Source: CSBr16-58 sp051859825 (GTDB taxonomy: Bacteria; Bacteroidota; Bacteroidia; Flavobacteriales; Schleiferiaceae). Taken from it: DNA of 64,000 bases. How positions within the stretch are numbered: the stretch's first letter is position 1; the number at the start of each line of letters is the position of its first letter. The stretch lies in assembly GCA_051859825.1 (NCBI GenBank), contig JBHYFA010000001.1, forward strand, positions 1-64,000, in the 5' to 3' direction. Of this stretch, positions 33,194-41,555 are shown piece by piece. The notes under the pieces were generated by a model. That model was not told the DNA's origin, did no database searches, and saw only the letters and a program-made list of their open reading frames with translations. A program made the position numbers and the translations under genes.

Positions 33194-33213
33194 AGACGTA
33201 CGGCTGTACGTCT
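33194..33213. repeat. Palindrome in the rng-33139 gap
   Basis: AGACGTAC GGCT GTACGTCT: 8-bp perfect arms around a 4-nt loop. Next to it, at 33160-33176, TGATGGG repeats in tandem. No function can be assigned; short hairpins of this kind are common dispersed intergenic sequences. Confidence 0.6.
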
Positions 33214-33274
33214 TGCTTTTACGATTTATATATATAGACGTTTAATTCAGCAAACCAAAACACCTGATTATCCT

Positions 33275-33316
33275 TATTAAAAAACAAATGGCGAAAAAAT
33301 ATTTCGCCATTTGTTT
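33275..33316 (-). terminator. Terminator of rng
   Basis: On the minus strand directly after the rng stop, AAACAAATGGCGAAA pairs perfectly with TTTCGCCATTTGTTT (15 bp) and is followed by T residues. Confidence 0.85.
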
Positions 33317-33319
33317 CTT

Positions 33320-34864
33320 CTAATAAAAAATCTCTTCGCCTTCTGAGTAAAATCGATATTCCAAAAACTTATAGCCGTCTCTGGGAATAACTTTAAGCTT
33401 CACTTTGTAAGTACGAGCCCATTGACGTCGCAAACTTTTTAACCAACCTTTATTGATGTAAGCTGCTAAAAATGGATGCACGTGTAGCTCGTATTTCTTC
33501 TTACCAGAGTCTTTAGTAAGACGCTCGAAAGTAGATTCGATATCCTCAAGAAGAGCTATAGGTGCCTCTACCTGTCCGTTTCCATCGGGATTTTCCTCAC
33601 GCGTATCGATGTTCATTTCCGGGCGCACCCTTTGGCGAGTAATCTCGATGAGTCCAAACTTACTGGGAGGAAGAATCTTGTGCTTTGCACGATCGGATTT
33701 CATTTCCTCGCGCAGTTTATCGAATAGTATTCTCCGGTGCTCCGGTTTATGCATATCGATAAAGTCCACTACAATGATTCCGCCCATATCACGCAAGCGA
33801 AGCTGACGAGCAATTTCCTCCGCAGCAAGTAGATTTACCGCGAGAGCATTTTCTTCTTGAGAGTCAGTCTTATTAGAGCGATTCCCACTATTCACGTCAA
33901 TTACGTGCATAGCCTCGGTATGCTCAATGATAAGATACGTTCCTTTACCTGCGGAAACAGACCTTCCAAATGAGGTTTTGATTTGTCGTTCGATACCAAA
34001 CTTTTCAAAAAGAGGTAGCTGCCCCGTATAGAGCTTGAGAATGCTCAGTTTATCGGGTGCATTTTCTTCTAAAAAAGCCTTAATTGCATCAAACTTTTCT
34101 TGCTCATCTACTACGATAGAGCTAAATGAGTCATTTAGAACATCTCGCAATAAAGCCGAAGCTGCTCCCAATTCCCTCAATACGCGCCCGGGAGGTTTTA
34201 CCCGAGATAGGTTGCGGTGGAGCATTTTCCAGCGTTGCACGAGATTTCTAAGATCTCCTTCAATCAGTTCACGTTCAACATCGGAGGCAACCGTACGAAT
34301 GATTACTCCGAAACCCGGGGGTTTTATTTCGTTGAGTAAGTTGCGAAGACGATCACGTTCTTTGCGTTCTTTAATTTTTTGAGAAATAGAAATACGATCC
34401 GAAAAGGGCACGAGTACTACGTACCGTCCGGCCAGCGAAATTTCCGAGGTTATGCGAGGACCTTTGGTTGAAATAGGTTCTTTGGCAATTTGAACAATCA
34501 CGTGTTGATTGGCTTTTAAAACCTGGTCAACTGTTCCGTGCTTTTCAATTTCCTTCTCCAATTCCATGTCGGCTAAGTTCCAAACCTGTTTTCCCTTTAG
34601 CGTTCTTCGATAAAACTTATCGAGTGAAAGCACTTGAGGTCCAAGGTCATGGTAATGCAAAAACGCATCTTTAGAGTAACCCACATCTACAAATGCGGCG
34701 TTTAAGCCACTTGCAATGCGTTTTACTTTTCCAACATATATATCTCCTACGAGAAATTGGCGGTTATCTTCTTCAGAATGTAATTCTGTAAGTTTTCCGT
34801 CTTTCAACAAAGCCAGTGCAAGACCATCGGTATTACGCGAATGAATATAAAGTTCTGCGTTCAC
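33320..34864 (-). CDS. rng: Ribonuclease E/G family protein
   Basis: A 514-residue endoribonuclease for rRNA maturation and mRNA decay. It has an N-terminal S1-like RNA-binding domain (residues about 35-130, GDIYVGKVKRIASGLNAAFV and DAFLHYHDL), the catalytic Asp pair in MHVIDVNSGN and IIVVDFIDM, and the IEITRQRVRPEMN segment. The zinc-link CPxC of RNase E is absent and there is no long degradosome scaffold, so this is RNase G-like, as usual in Bacteroidota. The start is GTG at 34864. Monocistronic with its own terminator. Confidence 0.93.
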   Translation of the reverse strand: MNAELYIHSRNTDGLALALLKDGKLTELHSEEDNRQFLVGDIYVGKVKRIASGLNAAFVDVGYSKDAFLHYHDLGPQVLSLDKFYRRTLKGKQVWNLADMELEKEIEKHGTVDQVLKANQHVIVQIAKEPISTKGPRITSEISLAGRYVVLVPFSDRISISQKIKERKERDRLRNLLNEIKPPGFGVIIRTVASDVERELIEGDLRNLVQRWKMLHRNLSRVKPPGRVLRELGAASALLRDVLNDSFSSIVVDEQEKFDAIKAFLEENAPDKLSILKLYTGQLPLFEKFGIERQIKTSFGRSVSAGKGTYLIIEHTEAMHVIDVNSGNRSNKTDSQEENALAVNLLAAEEIARQLRLRDMGGIIVVDFIDMHKPEHRRILFDKLREEMKSDRAKHKILPPSKFGLIEITRQRVRPEMNIDTREENPDGNGQVEAPIALLEDIESTFERLTKDSGKKKYELHVHPFLAAYINKGWLKSLRRQWARTYKVKLKVIPRDGYKFLEYRFYSEGEEIFY

Positions 34865-34991
34865 CTGAATAATCTTTTAATGTGAATTACATCAACCATT
34901 TATTACCCACCAACTTTTAGGTAGAAATAAATAGCTAATCAAACTCATCTACAAACAAAATAAGAGCTAACTGCCTGCGCATAGCTCTTTA

Positions 34992-35039
34992 CGAAAAAAA
35001 AACGAGCAAAGGAGCCTAAGTTAAAAAACCTAGGCTCCT
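34992..35039 (-). terminator. Terminator after the small basic protein gene
   Basis: AGGAGCCTA (35010-35018) and TAGGCTCCT (35031-35039) form a 9-bp stem. On the minus strand this is followed by TTGCTCG and a run of nine T. Confidence 0.75.
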
Positions 35040-35048
35040 GAAAAGAGC

Positions 35049-35138
35049 TTATTTCTTCTTGTGACGATTTTTTCTTAATCGTTTTTTTCTTTTGTGAGTA
35101 GCCATCTTGTGACGCTTTCTTTTCTTTCCACTTGGCAT
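35049..35138 (-). CDS. 29-residue basic protein, AURKAIP1/COX24 (mS38-like) type
   Basis: A short minus-strand gene encoding MPSGKKRKRHKMATHKRKKR and nine more basic residues ending NRHKKK. It matches the Bacteroidota family annotated as AURKAIP1/COX24 domain proteins, named for the mitochondrial small-subunit protein mS38/Cox24, so a ribosomal association is likely. Size and composition (over half Lys/Arg/His) are as expected. It lies 12 nt after the TPR gene, probably in the same transcript, and a terminator follows. Too short for most gene callers. Confidence 0.88.
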   Translation of the reverse strand: MPSGKKRKRHKMATHKRKKRLRKNRHKKK

Positions 35139-35150
35139 AGCTAAATGTTT

Positions 35151-35642
35151 TTAATTTGTTTTTTCTAATGAAGTCAAGGTTTTTTCTAAAGCTTCTCGGA
35201 CTTCCTGATCGAGATTAAGCGACAGCATTTGCTGTATAAGGTCAACGGCTTTCACAGTGTCGCCCACGGCAAGGTAGGCATCTGCGGCAGCATCTAAAAC
35301 GCGAGCCTCATTGTCGTAGTGGCGCAACAGTGTCTCAAAGCGTTCTACCGCTTTATCGTATTGACCTGTACGCATCGACATGAGCCCTAAACTAAGGAGT
35401 GCTGCAAAATGAGTTGAATCCTCGTCAATAACTTCACGAAGCATTCCTATTGCCTGCATTGGCGGCAATGAACCATCTTGCAACGCTTCTAGCGCTTGCT
35501 GGACTTTAATATCCAACATAGAAACTTGTTCATTCTCTTTATCTGTGCTCGACTGACCGGGGTAACGGTCTGCTTTCCACAAAAACAAGCCAATACCCAA
35601 GGTAATAGCAAGCAAAATGCCTATAAATGAATATTTGTTCAT
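35151..35642 (-). CDS. Membrane-anchored TPR protein
   Basis: A 163-residue protein with an N-terminal helix (YSFIGILLAITLGIGLFLW), a polar linker, then about three tetratricopeptide repeats (AALLSLGLMSMRTGQYDKAV, ARVLDAAADAYLAVGDTVKA). The TPR part should face the periplasm, serving as a protein-protein scaffold. It lies between HU and the 29-residue basic protein gene, all on the minus strand. Function not known. Confidence 0.8.
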   Translation of the reverse strand: MNKYSFIGILLAITLGIGLFLWKADRYPGQSSTDKENEQVSMLDIKVQQALEALQDGSLPPMQAIGMLREVIDEDSTHFAALLSLGLMSMRTGQYDKAVERFETLLRHYDNEARVLDAAADAYLAVGDTVKAVDLIQQMLSLNLDQEVREALEKTLTSLEKTN

Positions 35643-35711
35643 GGGGTATTTTTATGTTTAGTAACCTGAAAGGTCTGAAAACAAAATTACTGTAAAGTCG
35701 AAGCACATAAT

Positions 35712-35753
35712 AAGAAAAAAGAAAAGTTGCCAATTACTAGAATTGACAACTTT
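35712..35753 (-). terminator. Terminator of the HU gene
   Basis: AAAGTTG.CAATT (35723-35735) pairs with AATTG.CAACTTT (35741-35753), with one internal mismatch; on the minus strand it runs into TCTTTTTTCTT. Confidence 0.7.
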
Positions 35754-35765
35754 AAGCTTCAATTC

Positions 35766-36056
35766 TTATTTAACCTTTACGTTGGTTTTTACCTTGTCAA
35801 GGAAAACTTTCGCAGGCTTAAATGCTGGAATATTGTGCGCAGGAATTTCGATGGGCTTACCGGCGGTAATGTTACGGCCAATTTTCTTAGCGCGAGTTTT
35901 AATGAAAAAACTTCCAAATCCGCGGAGATATACGTTCTCACCTGATTCCAAAGATGTTTTTACTTCTTTCATGAATAGCTCAACAACTTGCTGTACGTCA
36001 ACTTTGTCCATTCCTGTTGATTCGGTGATGTTGTTAACGATTTCTGCTTTTGTCAT
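35766..36056 (-). CDS. HU/IHF-family DNA-binding protein
   Basis: A 96-residue histone-like nucleoid protein. It has the N-terminal dimerisation helices MTKAEIVNNITESTGMDK, VVELFMKEVKTSLESGENV, the signature RGFGSFFIKTRAKKIGRNI and the DNA-binding arm GKPIEIPAHNIPAFKPAK. Bends DNA as a dimer. Own promoter and terminator; divergent from mutY. Confidence 0.95.
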   Translation of the reverse strand: MTKAEIVNNITESTGMDKVDVQQVVELFMKEVKTSLESGENVYLRGFGSFFIKTRAKKIGRNITAGKPIEIPAHNIPAFKPAKVFLDKVKTNVKVK

Positions 36057-36098
36057 TTTTATAAGGAATTACAATTAAACTTCTCTTTTTGAGGGGTG

Positions 36099-36106
36099 CA
36101 AATATA
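36099..36106 (-). promoter_or_regulatory. -7 box for the HU gene
   Basis: Minus-strand TATATTTG is a perfect TAnnTTTG match about 43 nt before the ATG. Confidence 0.65.
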
Positions 36107-36244
36107 CACACTATTTTCACTCAACATCAGAAATTTGCGTTTTTAGAAAAAATTTTATGCTTGATAATCAAAAGGTGACAAAAAGCCATCGTGGTTTAAA
36201 GCTATATAACTTCTGACAATTACAAAATGTTATTGGTTTAATAT

Positions 36245-36252
36245 TAGCTTTG
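36245..36252 (+). promoter_or_regulatory. -7 box for mutY
   Basis: TAGCTTTG fits TAnnTTTG. It ends only 4 nt before the ATG at 36257, so transcription should begin near that codon. This makes the ATG at 36272 the better translation start. Confidence 0.5.
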
Positions 36253-36271
36253 CCTCATGAAGTACGAAATA

Positions 36272-37243
36272 ATGAGTTCCGCCATTGAAAAATGGTACGA
36301 TGAAAATAAGCGCGATTTACCCTGGCGAAAAAAACCTAACCCATACATGGTTTGGCTCGCGGAAATCGTTTTTCAACAGACCCGAATCCAACAAGGTCTA
36401 AATCACTACAAACGAATCCTTGAATCATTCCCTAAACTAGAAAACCTCGCTCAAGCATCTGAGGATGAGGTGTTAAAACTTTGGGAAGGACTGGGATACT
36501 ATTCACGTGCTCGCAACCTCCTTAAAGGAGCTAAACAAATTTCAGCTAAAGGAAATTTTCCCTCCAAGGCAGCAGAATGGGAAAAAATCTCTGGCGTTGG
36601 CCCATACACGGCAGCCGCAATTAGCTCAGTTTGCTTTCGGGAAAAAATTGCTGTCCTCGACGGAAATGTGATGCGCGTAATTGCTCGTGTTTTTTTAATC
36701 AAAAATGACATCAGGCTAAAAAGCACCCAAGACAAACTCCGGAATCTAGCGCAAAAATTTGTTGATAAATCCGTATATCCTGGAAATCTTAATCAAGGAT
36801 TAATGGAAATTGGGGCGCTCATTTGCCTACCAAAAAATCCTAAGTGCCAAAAATGTCCCCTAAAAGACAACTGTCAACTCTATACAAAAAATGAGGCTGC
36901 AGCAGACTACCCTTACAAAAGCCCACCCCCTAAAAAAACCGAACGACATATTCATTGGCTCATTGCTTCAAATAGTAAATTTCTAATGTTGCGAAGGCGC
37001 AATGAAAAAGATGTGTGGCAAGGACTTTACGAGTTGCCGCAAACACTTAAGCCTCCGGGCTCTATTTATCCAAACGCTCAACTTATTCATAAAGGCTCGC
37101 ATATTCTGAGTCATCAGAAGATTTTCTATCATATATGGGATATTGAACAGTGGAGTAAGCTGTCCATGGAGTTTCAAGCATTTGATATTGACAGGGAGTT
37201 GCCGGCTTTGCCAAGGCCGATACAACGATTCCTCAACAAATAG
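36272..37243 (+). CDS. mutY: A/G-specific adenine glycosylase
   Basis: Removes adenine mispaired with 8-oxoguanine in base excision repair. About 323 residues. Motifs: EIVFQQTRIQQ (catalytic Glu), the helix-hairpin-helix GVGPYTAAAI, catalytic Asp in AVLDGNVMRV, the [4Fe-4S] ligands CLPKNPKCQKCPLKDNC (C-x6-C-x2-C-x5-C), and a C-terminal NUDIX-like domain (FLMLRRRNEKDVWQGLYELP). The ATG at 36257 would add five residues but lies at the predicted transcription start. The TAG stop is the first three bases of a dispersed repeat. Followed by ssb-gldE-gldD, a conserved Bacteroidota order. Confidence 0.94.
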   Translation: MSSAIEKWYDENKRDLPWRKKPNPYMVWLAEIVFQQTRIQQGLNHYKRILESFPKLENLAQASEDEVLKLWEGLGYYSRARNLLKGAKQISAKGNFPSKAAEWEKISGVGPYTAAAISSVCFREKIAVLDGNVMRVIARVFLIKNDIRLKSTQDKLRNLAQKFVDKSVYPGNLNQGLMEIGALICLPKNPKCQKCPLKDNCQLYTKNEAAADYPYKSPPPKKTERHIHWLIASNSKFLMLRRRNEKDVWQGLYELPQTLKPPGSIYPNAQLIHKGSHILSHQKIFYHIWDIEQWSKLSMEFQAFDIDRELPALPRPIQRFLNK

Positions 37244-37317
37244 TGGCTGTCTAGAAAGTCCGAGAGCTTCGTTATGCTCGTCTGCAAAAGCGGCTTTAGT
37301 CTTGCTTGTAGACACTA
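37241..37317 (+). repeat. Dispersed palindromic repeat, shortened copy after mutY
   Basis: Begins TAGTGGCTGTCTAGAAAGTC and CGAGAGCTTCGTTATGCTCG, and ends in TTGTAGACACTA. Its first TAG is the mutY stop codon. The central palindromic arm seen in the full copies at 57864-58167 is diverged or missing. Confidence 0.75.
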
Positions 37318-37401
37318 CTTAATTTATTAGTGAATAATTAGAATGTAGTTTGTAATTTCGCAAACACAATACTTTCATCAGAGATATCATAAAAACAAAT
37401 T

Positions 37402-37866
37402 ATGGCCGGCACATTAAACAAAGTTATGCTCATTGGGAATCTCGGTACTGATCCCGAAATTCGTAGATTTTCCGACGGATCAGCAATTGCAAGATTGGCT
37501 GTTGCCACTTCTGAAACCTACACCAACAGAGAAGGTCAGCGCGTAACTAATACAGAGTGGCACAACGTAATTCTCCGTAGAGGTCTTGCAGATGTTGCGG
37601 AAAAATACTTGCATAAAGGCGATAAAGTTTTTATCGAAGGCCGAATCCGAACCAGAAAATGGGAAGAAAACGGTCAGCCAAGATATACAACGGAAGTACA
37701 GGCTGATACCATGACGATGCTCTCTCCTAAAAAGCAAGAAGATGGCGTTCAGCCCGTGAGTTATGCCCCCGTGAACAATCCTCAAGACCAAAGTTCTATA
37801 GCCTCTGACCCGGGAAATAATCCAAGTCAGAGCCAAGAAGTTGATGAAGATGATTTGCCTTTTTAG
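37402..37866 (+). CDS. ssb: Single-stranded DNA-binding protein
   Basis: A 154-residue SSB with an N-terminal OB fold (NKVMLIGNLGTDPEIRRF, TEWHNVILRRGLADVAEKYL, KGDKVFIEGRIRTRKW), a low-complexity linker and the acidic protein-interaction tip DEDDLPF. Coats single-stranded DNA during replication and repair. It sits between mutY and gldE; the gap to gldE is 18 nt, consistent with an operon. Confidence 0.97.
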   Translation: MAGTLNKVMLIGNLGTDPEIRRFSDGSAIARLAVATSETYTNREGQRVTNTEWHNVILRRGLADVAEKYLHKGDKVFIEGRIRTRKWEENGQPRYTTEVQADTMTMLSPKKQEDGVQPVSYAPVNNPQDQSSIASDPGNNPSQSQEVDEDDLPF

Positions 37867-37884
37867 TAACGAAATCCAAGCTTA

Positions 37885-39192
37885 GTGGACCCTGACCCGG
37901 AACCTTCATTATCTCTTATTCAAGCTATTTCCCTTCCGCCCGGGGGAATCTTTCTCTTTATCTTATTGGGATTTTTAATTTTTCTCTCTGCCATCATATC
38001 TGGCTCTGAGGTGGCTTTCTTTACATGGAATAGTGAGAGTGAGGAAGATGACCATCGAATTGTTACCTTACAAGAAAACCCCAAGAAGCTACTTGCAACC
38101 ATACTGGTAAGCAATAACTTCATCAATATAGCTATCGTTATTCTCGCTGCATTTCTCACGGAAGGAATGCTCGAATTTACACATAACATTTGGCTTACCT
38201 ACCTAATACAAATAGCCGGAATTACTTTCGTCCTCCTACTCTTTGGAGAGGTTCTACCGAAAATTTACGCGAGTAGAAACCCTAGAAAATTTATGAGTAA
38301 GGTAATTAACCTCATCTATTTCCTTTACTTATTGCTCCTACCAATAAGTCGACTACTCGCCAAAACCACCCTCCTCTTTAAAGATCGAACTCGAAATCAA
38401 TCCATTTCCGTTGATGATCTCTCTCAAGCACTCGCTTTGGCAGGAAATGATGAAGAACTCAAAGAAAACCAAATTCTCGTGGATATCGTCACTTTTGGTA
38501 ATACCTCCGCCAGACAAGTTATGACACCCAGAGTGGATATGGTAGCCATACCCGAAACAGCCAATTTTCACGAAGTACTGAGTAATATCCGAGAAGCGGG
38601 TTATTCGCGCTTACCCGTATTTAAAGAAAATCTCGACCAGATTATTGGCGTGCTCTACATCAAAGACCTGCTGGCTCATATCAATGAGAGCGTTGATTTT
38701 CACTGGCAAAACCTAATTCGCAAGGCTTTCTTCGTTCCCGAAAATAAAAAAATCGACGACCTGCTCCAAGAATTCCGCATCCGAAAAGTTCACGTTGCTA
38801 TAGTGGTAGACGAATTTGGAGGCACTTCGGGAATGGTAACTCTGGAAGACATTATTGAAGAAGTAGTTGGTGAAATCAATGATGAATTTGACCTCGAAGA
38901 ATCGAACTTTACTACGATCAACGAAAATACTTTTTTGTTTGATGGTAAAATTTCTATTCAAGACTTTCTTAAATCACTGAAAATAGAAAATGTGGAAGTT
39001 TTCGATGAAGCGCGTGGTGATGCTGACACCCTCGCAGGTTTTTTCATTGAGCTCACGGGTGAATTACCGGAAATCAACCAAAAAGTTGAATTTTCCAATA
39101 TCACCTTCAGTATCGAAAGCATGGAAAATAAACGAATCAATCAGCTGCGTGTTGAACTTCCGGCAAAAGAAAAAACCTCAAACAAAAAATAA
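37885..39192 (+). CDS. gldE: Gliding motility-associated protein GldE
   Basis: A 435-residue CNNM/CorC-family membrane protein: an N-terminal CNNM domain with about four transmembrane helices (FLFILLGFLIFLSAIISGSE, NNFINIAIVILAAFLT), two CBS domains (MTPRVDMVAIPE, ARLPVF-type SRLPVFKENLDQIIGVLYIK) and a C-terminal CorC/HlyC domain (VVDEFGGTSGMVTLEDIIEE). Located directly between ssb and gldD, the diagnostic gene order for GldE, which supports GldD in gliding/T9SS function. The start is GTG at 37885, 18 nt after the ssb stop. Confidence 0.93.
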   Translation: MDPDPEPSLSLIQAISLPPGGIFLFILLGFLIFLSAIISGSEVAFFTWNSESEEDDHRIVTLQENPKKLLATILVSNNFINIAIVILAAFLTEGMLEFTHNIWLTYLIQIAGITFVLLLFGEVLPKIYASRNPRKFMSKVINLIYFLYLLLLPISRLLAKTTLLFKDRTRNQSISVDDLSQALALAGNDEELKENQILVDIVTFGNTSARQVMTPRVDMVAIPETANFHEVLSNIREAGYSRLPVFKENLDQIIGVLYIKDLLAHINESVDFHWQNLIRKAFFVPENKKIDDLLQEFRIRKVHVAIVVDEFGGTSGMVTLEDIIEEVVGEINDEFDLEESNFTTINENTFLFDGKISIQDFLKSLKIENVEVFDEARGDADTLAGFFIELTGELPEINQKVEFSNITFSIESMENKRINQLRVELPAKEKTSNKK

Positions 39193-39219
39193 TTCTCCTA
39201 GATTCATCACTACCGCGAT

Positions 39220-39795
39220 ATGAACACCATACAACGTATCCTCTTGGTCTTCTTTGCTCTACAATTGGTCTTTTCGTGCAGTCAAGACCCTATTCCAAAA
39301 CCCGTAGGCTATTTCCGCATCGAACTACCTCCGGATACATTTACCACTTTTCAAACGGAAACTTGCCCGTTTAGCTTTGAACATCACGCATTTTCACTGG
39401 TAAAACAAAAAAGAGAAAATTGCTGGTACGACATCATTTTTCCGCACCTGAATTCTATGATTCAACTTACGTATCTTCCCGTTGAAAATGATAATCTGGA
39501 AGACCTCCTCGCTGATGCACACAACTTAGTTTTTCGCCATAGCGTAAAAGCCGACGGAATAAAAGAAGTCTTGTACGTCAACGACCTCAGAAGAGTGTTC
39601 GGTATTTTATACAAGGTGCACGGAAACGCAGCCACAGCTACTCAGTTTTACGTCACCGATAGTGTGAATCACTTTCTTCGTGGGGTAGTGTATTTTAATG
39701 TTGCTCCAAATGAGGACTCGCTGCGCCCGGTGAATGAGTATATGCATGGGCAGGTTCAAGGTCTAATAGAAAGCCTAAATTGGTCTGAATATTAG
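39220..39795 (+). CDS. gldD: Gliding motility lipoprotein GldD
   Basis: A 191-residue lipoprotein needed for gliding and T9SS function in Flavobacterium. Signal MNTIQRILLVFFALQLVFS with lipobox VFSC, then the family block PKPVGYFRIELPPDTF, CPFSFEHH, CWYDIIFPHLNSMIQLTYLP, FRHSVKADGI and FLRGVVYFNVAPNEDSL. It lies 27 nt after gldE. Its TAG stop is formed by the first three bases of a dispersed repeat. Confidence 0.95.
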   Translation: MNTIQRILLVFFALQLVFSCSQDPIPKPVGYFRIELPPDTFTTFQTETCPFSFEHHAFSLVKQKRENCWYDIIFPHLNSMIQLTYLPVENDNLEDLLADAHNLVFRHSVKADGIKEVLYVNDLRRVFGILYKVHGNAATATQFYVTDSVNHFLRGVVYFNVAPNEDSLRPVNEYMHGQVQGLIESLNWSEY

Positions 39796-39836
39796 TGGCT
39801 GGCTAGAAAGTCCGAGAGCGGCGTTATGCTCGTTAA
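39793..39836 (+). repeat. Dispersed palindromic repeat, partial copy after gldD
   Basis: Starts TAGTGGCTGGCTAGAAAGTC followed by CGAGAGCGGCGTTATGCTCG, then diverges. The first TAG is the gldD stop codon. Confidence 0.7.
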
Positions 39837-39893
39837 AAAACCAAGCCATTATGCGTTGTAAAAGTGAAATTGATTATTTAAGAGAGCGCGTCA

Positions 39894-40469
39894 TCAACGA
39901 AACATTACTTGTTCCCACAAAGGATACGGCATTTTCTCCTTCTCAAGATCATACTCAAACTCCGTCATGAGCTCCCCCGTTTGCCAATCGATCCACGCCC
40001 ACAATCCATCTCGTTTTACGGCAACATAGGTAAAATACTTTTTGTAGCTTCCGTAACCATCACGGTCGTTCATCGTACGGCCTACTTCGAAAATTTTATA
40101 ATCATCATAAAGACAATCAACACTCTGACGAACGTCTTCTTCCGCAAACGACCACGGAGAAGTATAAATGCCCACTTTGCCTGCTATCCATACGCCTGTT
40201 AAATAAGCGTTGAACCCAAAGAAGTCTATGGAGTCATACTGCATTGGAATCTTTTCTTCAATTACCTTTTCACTGTAAGCTTGAAACATGCCCCACTTTT
40301 TGGTCTTACGATGTTGAGCAATGAATACTCCATCTCCATTATTCATGTCAAGCTTATAATCGATTGCCCGGATTTTCTTTAACATCTTCTTAGTCACCCA
40401 CTCATCATCATCTTGAGCATAAACCGTAAATCCCAAAAACAACCCAAAAAATAAAAGCAAAGTCCGCAT
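39894..40469 (-). CDS. Secreted hypothetical protein with WG-like strands
   Basis: A 191-residue exported protein with signal peptide MRTLLLFFGLFLGFTVYAQ. The mature part has strand pairs of the type KTKKWGMFQAYSEKVIEEKI, QYDSIDFF and AVKRDGLWAWIDWQTGELMT, similar to WG repeats (W-G/x-hydrophobic followed by a turn). Function unknown. It is transcribed toward gldD. Confidence 0.7.
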   Translation of the reverse strand: MRTLLLFFGLFLGFTVYAQDDDEWVTKKMLKKIRAIDYKLDMNNGDGVFIAQHRKTKKWGMFQAYSEKVIEEKIPMQYDSIDFFGFNAYLTGVWIAGKVGIYTSPWSFAEEDVRQSVDCLYDDYKIFEVGRTMNDRDGYGSYKKYFTYVAVKRDGLWAWIDWQTGELMTEFEYDLEKEKMPYPLWEQVMFR

Positions 40470-40617
40470 AGTAAAAACGATTAGATTAGTATAAAAGTCA
40501 TCATTATTGAAAGCTTATCTCATAATGAAGTCTTAATGAAACGCAAAAAAACATAATATATTTTTTAGCTCACCATCGTTTCTTCAAAAATAGCGGTAAA
40601 ATGACTTTATTCATATC

Positions 40618-40647
40618 GCTGTCATCGGACTTTATAGACAGACATTA
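40618..40647 (-). repeat. Dispersed palindromic repeat, end fragment after the DUF4919 gene
   Basis: On the minus strand: TAATGTCTGTCTATAAAGTC then CGATGACAGC, matching the outer end of the repeat. It starts 1 nt beyond the TAA stop of the DUF4919 gene, so the stop itself is not part of the repeat here. Confidence 0.6.
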
Positions 40648-40648
40648 T

Positions 40649-41389
40649 TTATTCACGTCGTGCTTTCTTATCCTTCTTCCTCCGCTTCTTCGACTTCTTC
40701 TTTTTCTTACTTGAAGAAAAGGAATTTTGCAAATGAGTAAGCGGCTGATAAACGTTAAAATAAAGAGTCAATATAGTGTCATTATCCTCCGTGATTTCTG
40801 GTTCCTTTAAGGTCATCGCGTCAACCTGGCCGATCAAAGCTTGTCGCGAAATTTCAAGGTCGTACTGTTCGAGTAGCGTGTACTCATCCGAAACTCTATT
40901 AACCACAAAAGCCGATTCAATTTCGAGACCATCGCCACTTTCACTTATAATATCTAAAAATCGATAAAATAAATTTCCGTAAAAATGTGCGGTAATGGTA
41001 TCGCCTAATTCATGATGAGCAATCATTAAATAATATAGGGCTTGAAGATTTACTGGATCATCGTCCCAAACCTTTTTGGCTGGACTAATTGCATTTTCCC
41101 ACTCTTTTTCTCTTAAAAAAGACACACTCTTTCTTAAACCAGGGTCGCGAAAATAAGGTTTATAGTCTCCCGAATACGCCCATCCGTAGTACAAATGAAC
41201 CATCTCTTGCTTGTGCAGCATTTCTTTGGAACGCATCTTTTTCACTAAGGATGGGTAATAAAGGTCGCTTTTTTTATCGGTAACCGCCGCTTCAATTGCA
41301 GCTAAATCGATGGAGGTAGGTACTTGGGCAAACAAACTATTTGCTATAAAAAAAAGCACCACAATTGCGAATAAAGTATTCTTGCTCAT
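40649..41389 (-). CDS. DUF4919 domain-containing protein
   Basis: A 246-residue exported protein with a signal peptide (MSKNTLFAIVVLFFIANSLFAQ). The body matches DUF4919: a VHLYYGWAYSGDYKPYF block, an AISPAKKVWDDDPVNLQALY helical repeat and TILTLYFNVYQPL near the end. The C-terminus is an extremely basic tail of Ser/Lys/Arg (about 25 residues). Function of the family unknown. Confidence 0.8.
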   Translation of the reverse strand: MSKNTLFAIVVLFFIANSLFAQVPTSIDLAAIEAAVTDKKSDLYYPSLVKKMRSKEMLHKQEMVHLYYGWAYSGDYKPYFRDPGLRKSVSFLREKEWENAISPAKKVWDDDPVNLQALYYLMIAHHELGDTITAHFYGNLFYRFLDIISESGDGLEIESAFVVNRVSDEYTLLEQYDLEISRQALIGQVDAMTLKEPEITEDNDTILTLYFNVYQPLTHLQNSFSSSKKKKKSKKRRKKDKKARRE

Positions 41390-41484
41390 GTTAAAGAATT
41401 TTGAATGGGTAAATATAAAAAAAAATCAACACTCGACCTTTAATAATCTTCTTATTTGTGCATAACAAGGTATGTGTATTGCAT

Positions 41485-41492
41485 TATATTTG
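41485..41492 (+). promoter_or_regulatory. -7 box upstream of the TPR-barrel-ftsE cluster
   Basis: TATATTTG matches TAnnTTTG, 64 nt before the ATG of the large TPR protein. Confidence 0.5.
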
Positions 41493-41555
41493 TTTCTTGT
41501 ACCGATTGTGTAAAAAAATTCGTTTTATCATAGTCACCAATTCCAATCCCATCGA

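Noticed and set aside
33160..33213. Regulatory RNA or phage attachment site
   Set aside because: Only a short tandem TGATGGG and a 20-nt palindrome; no integrase or tRNA near, and no promoter-like box.
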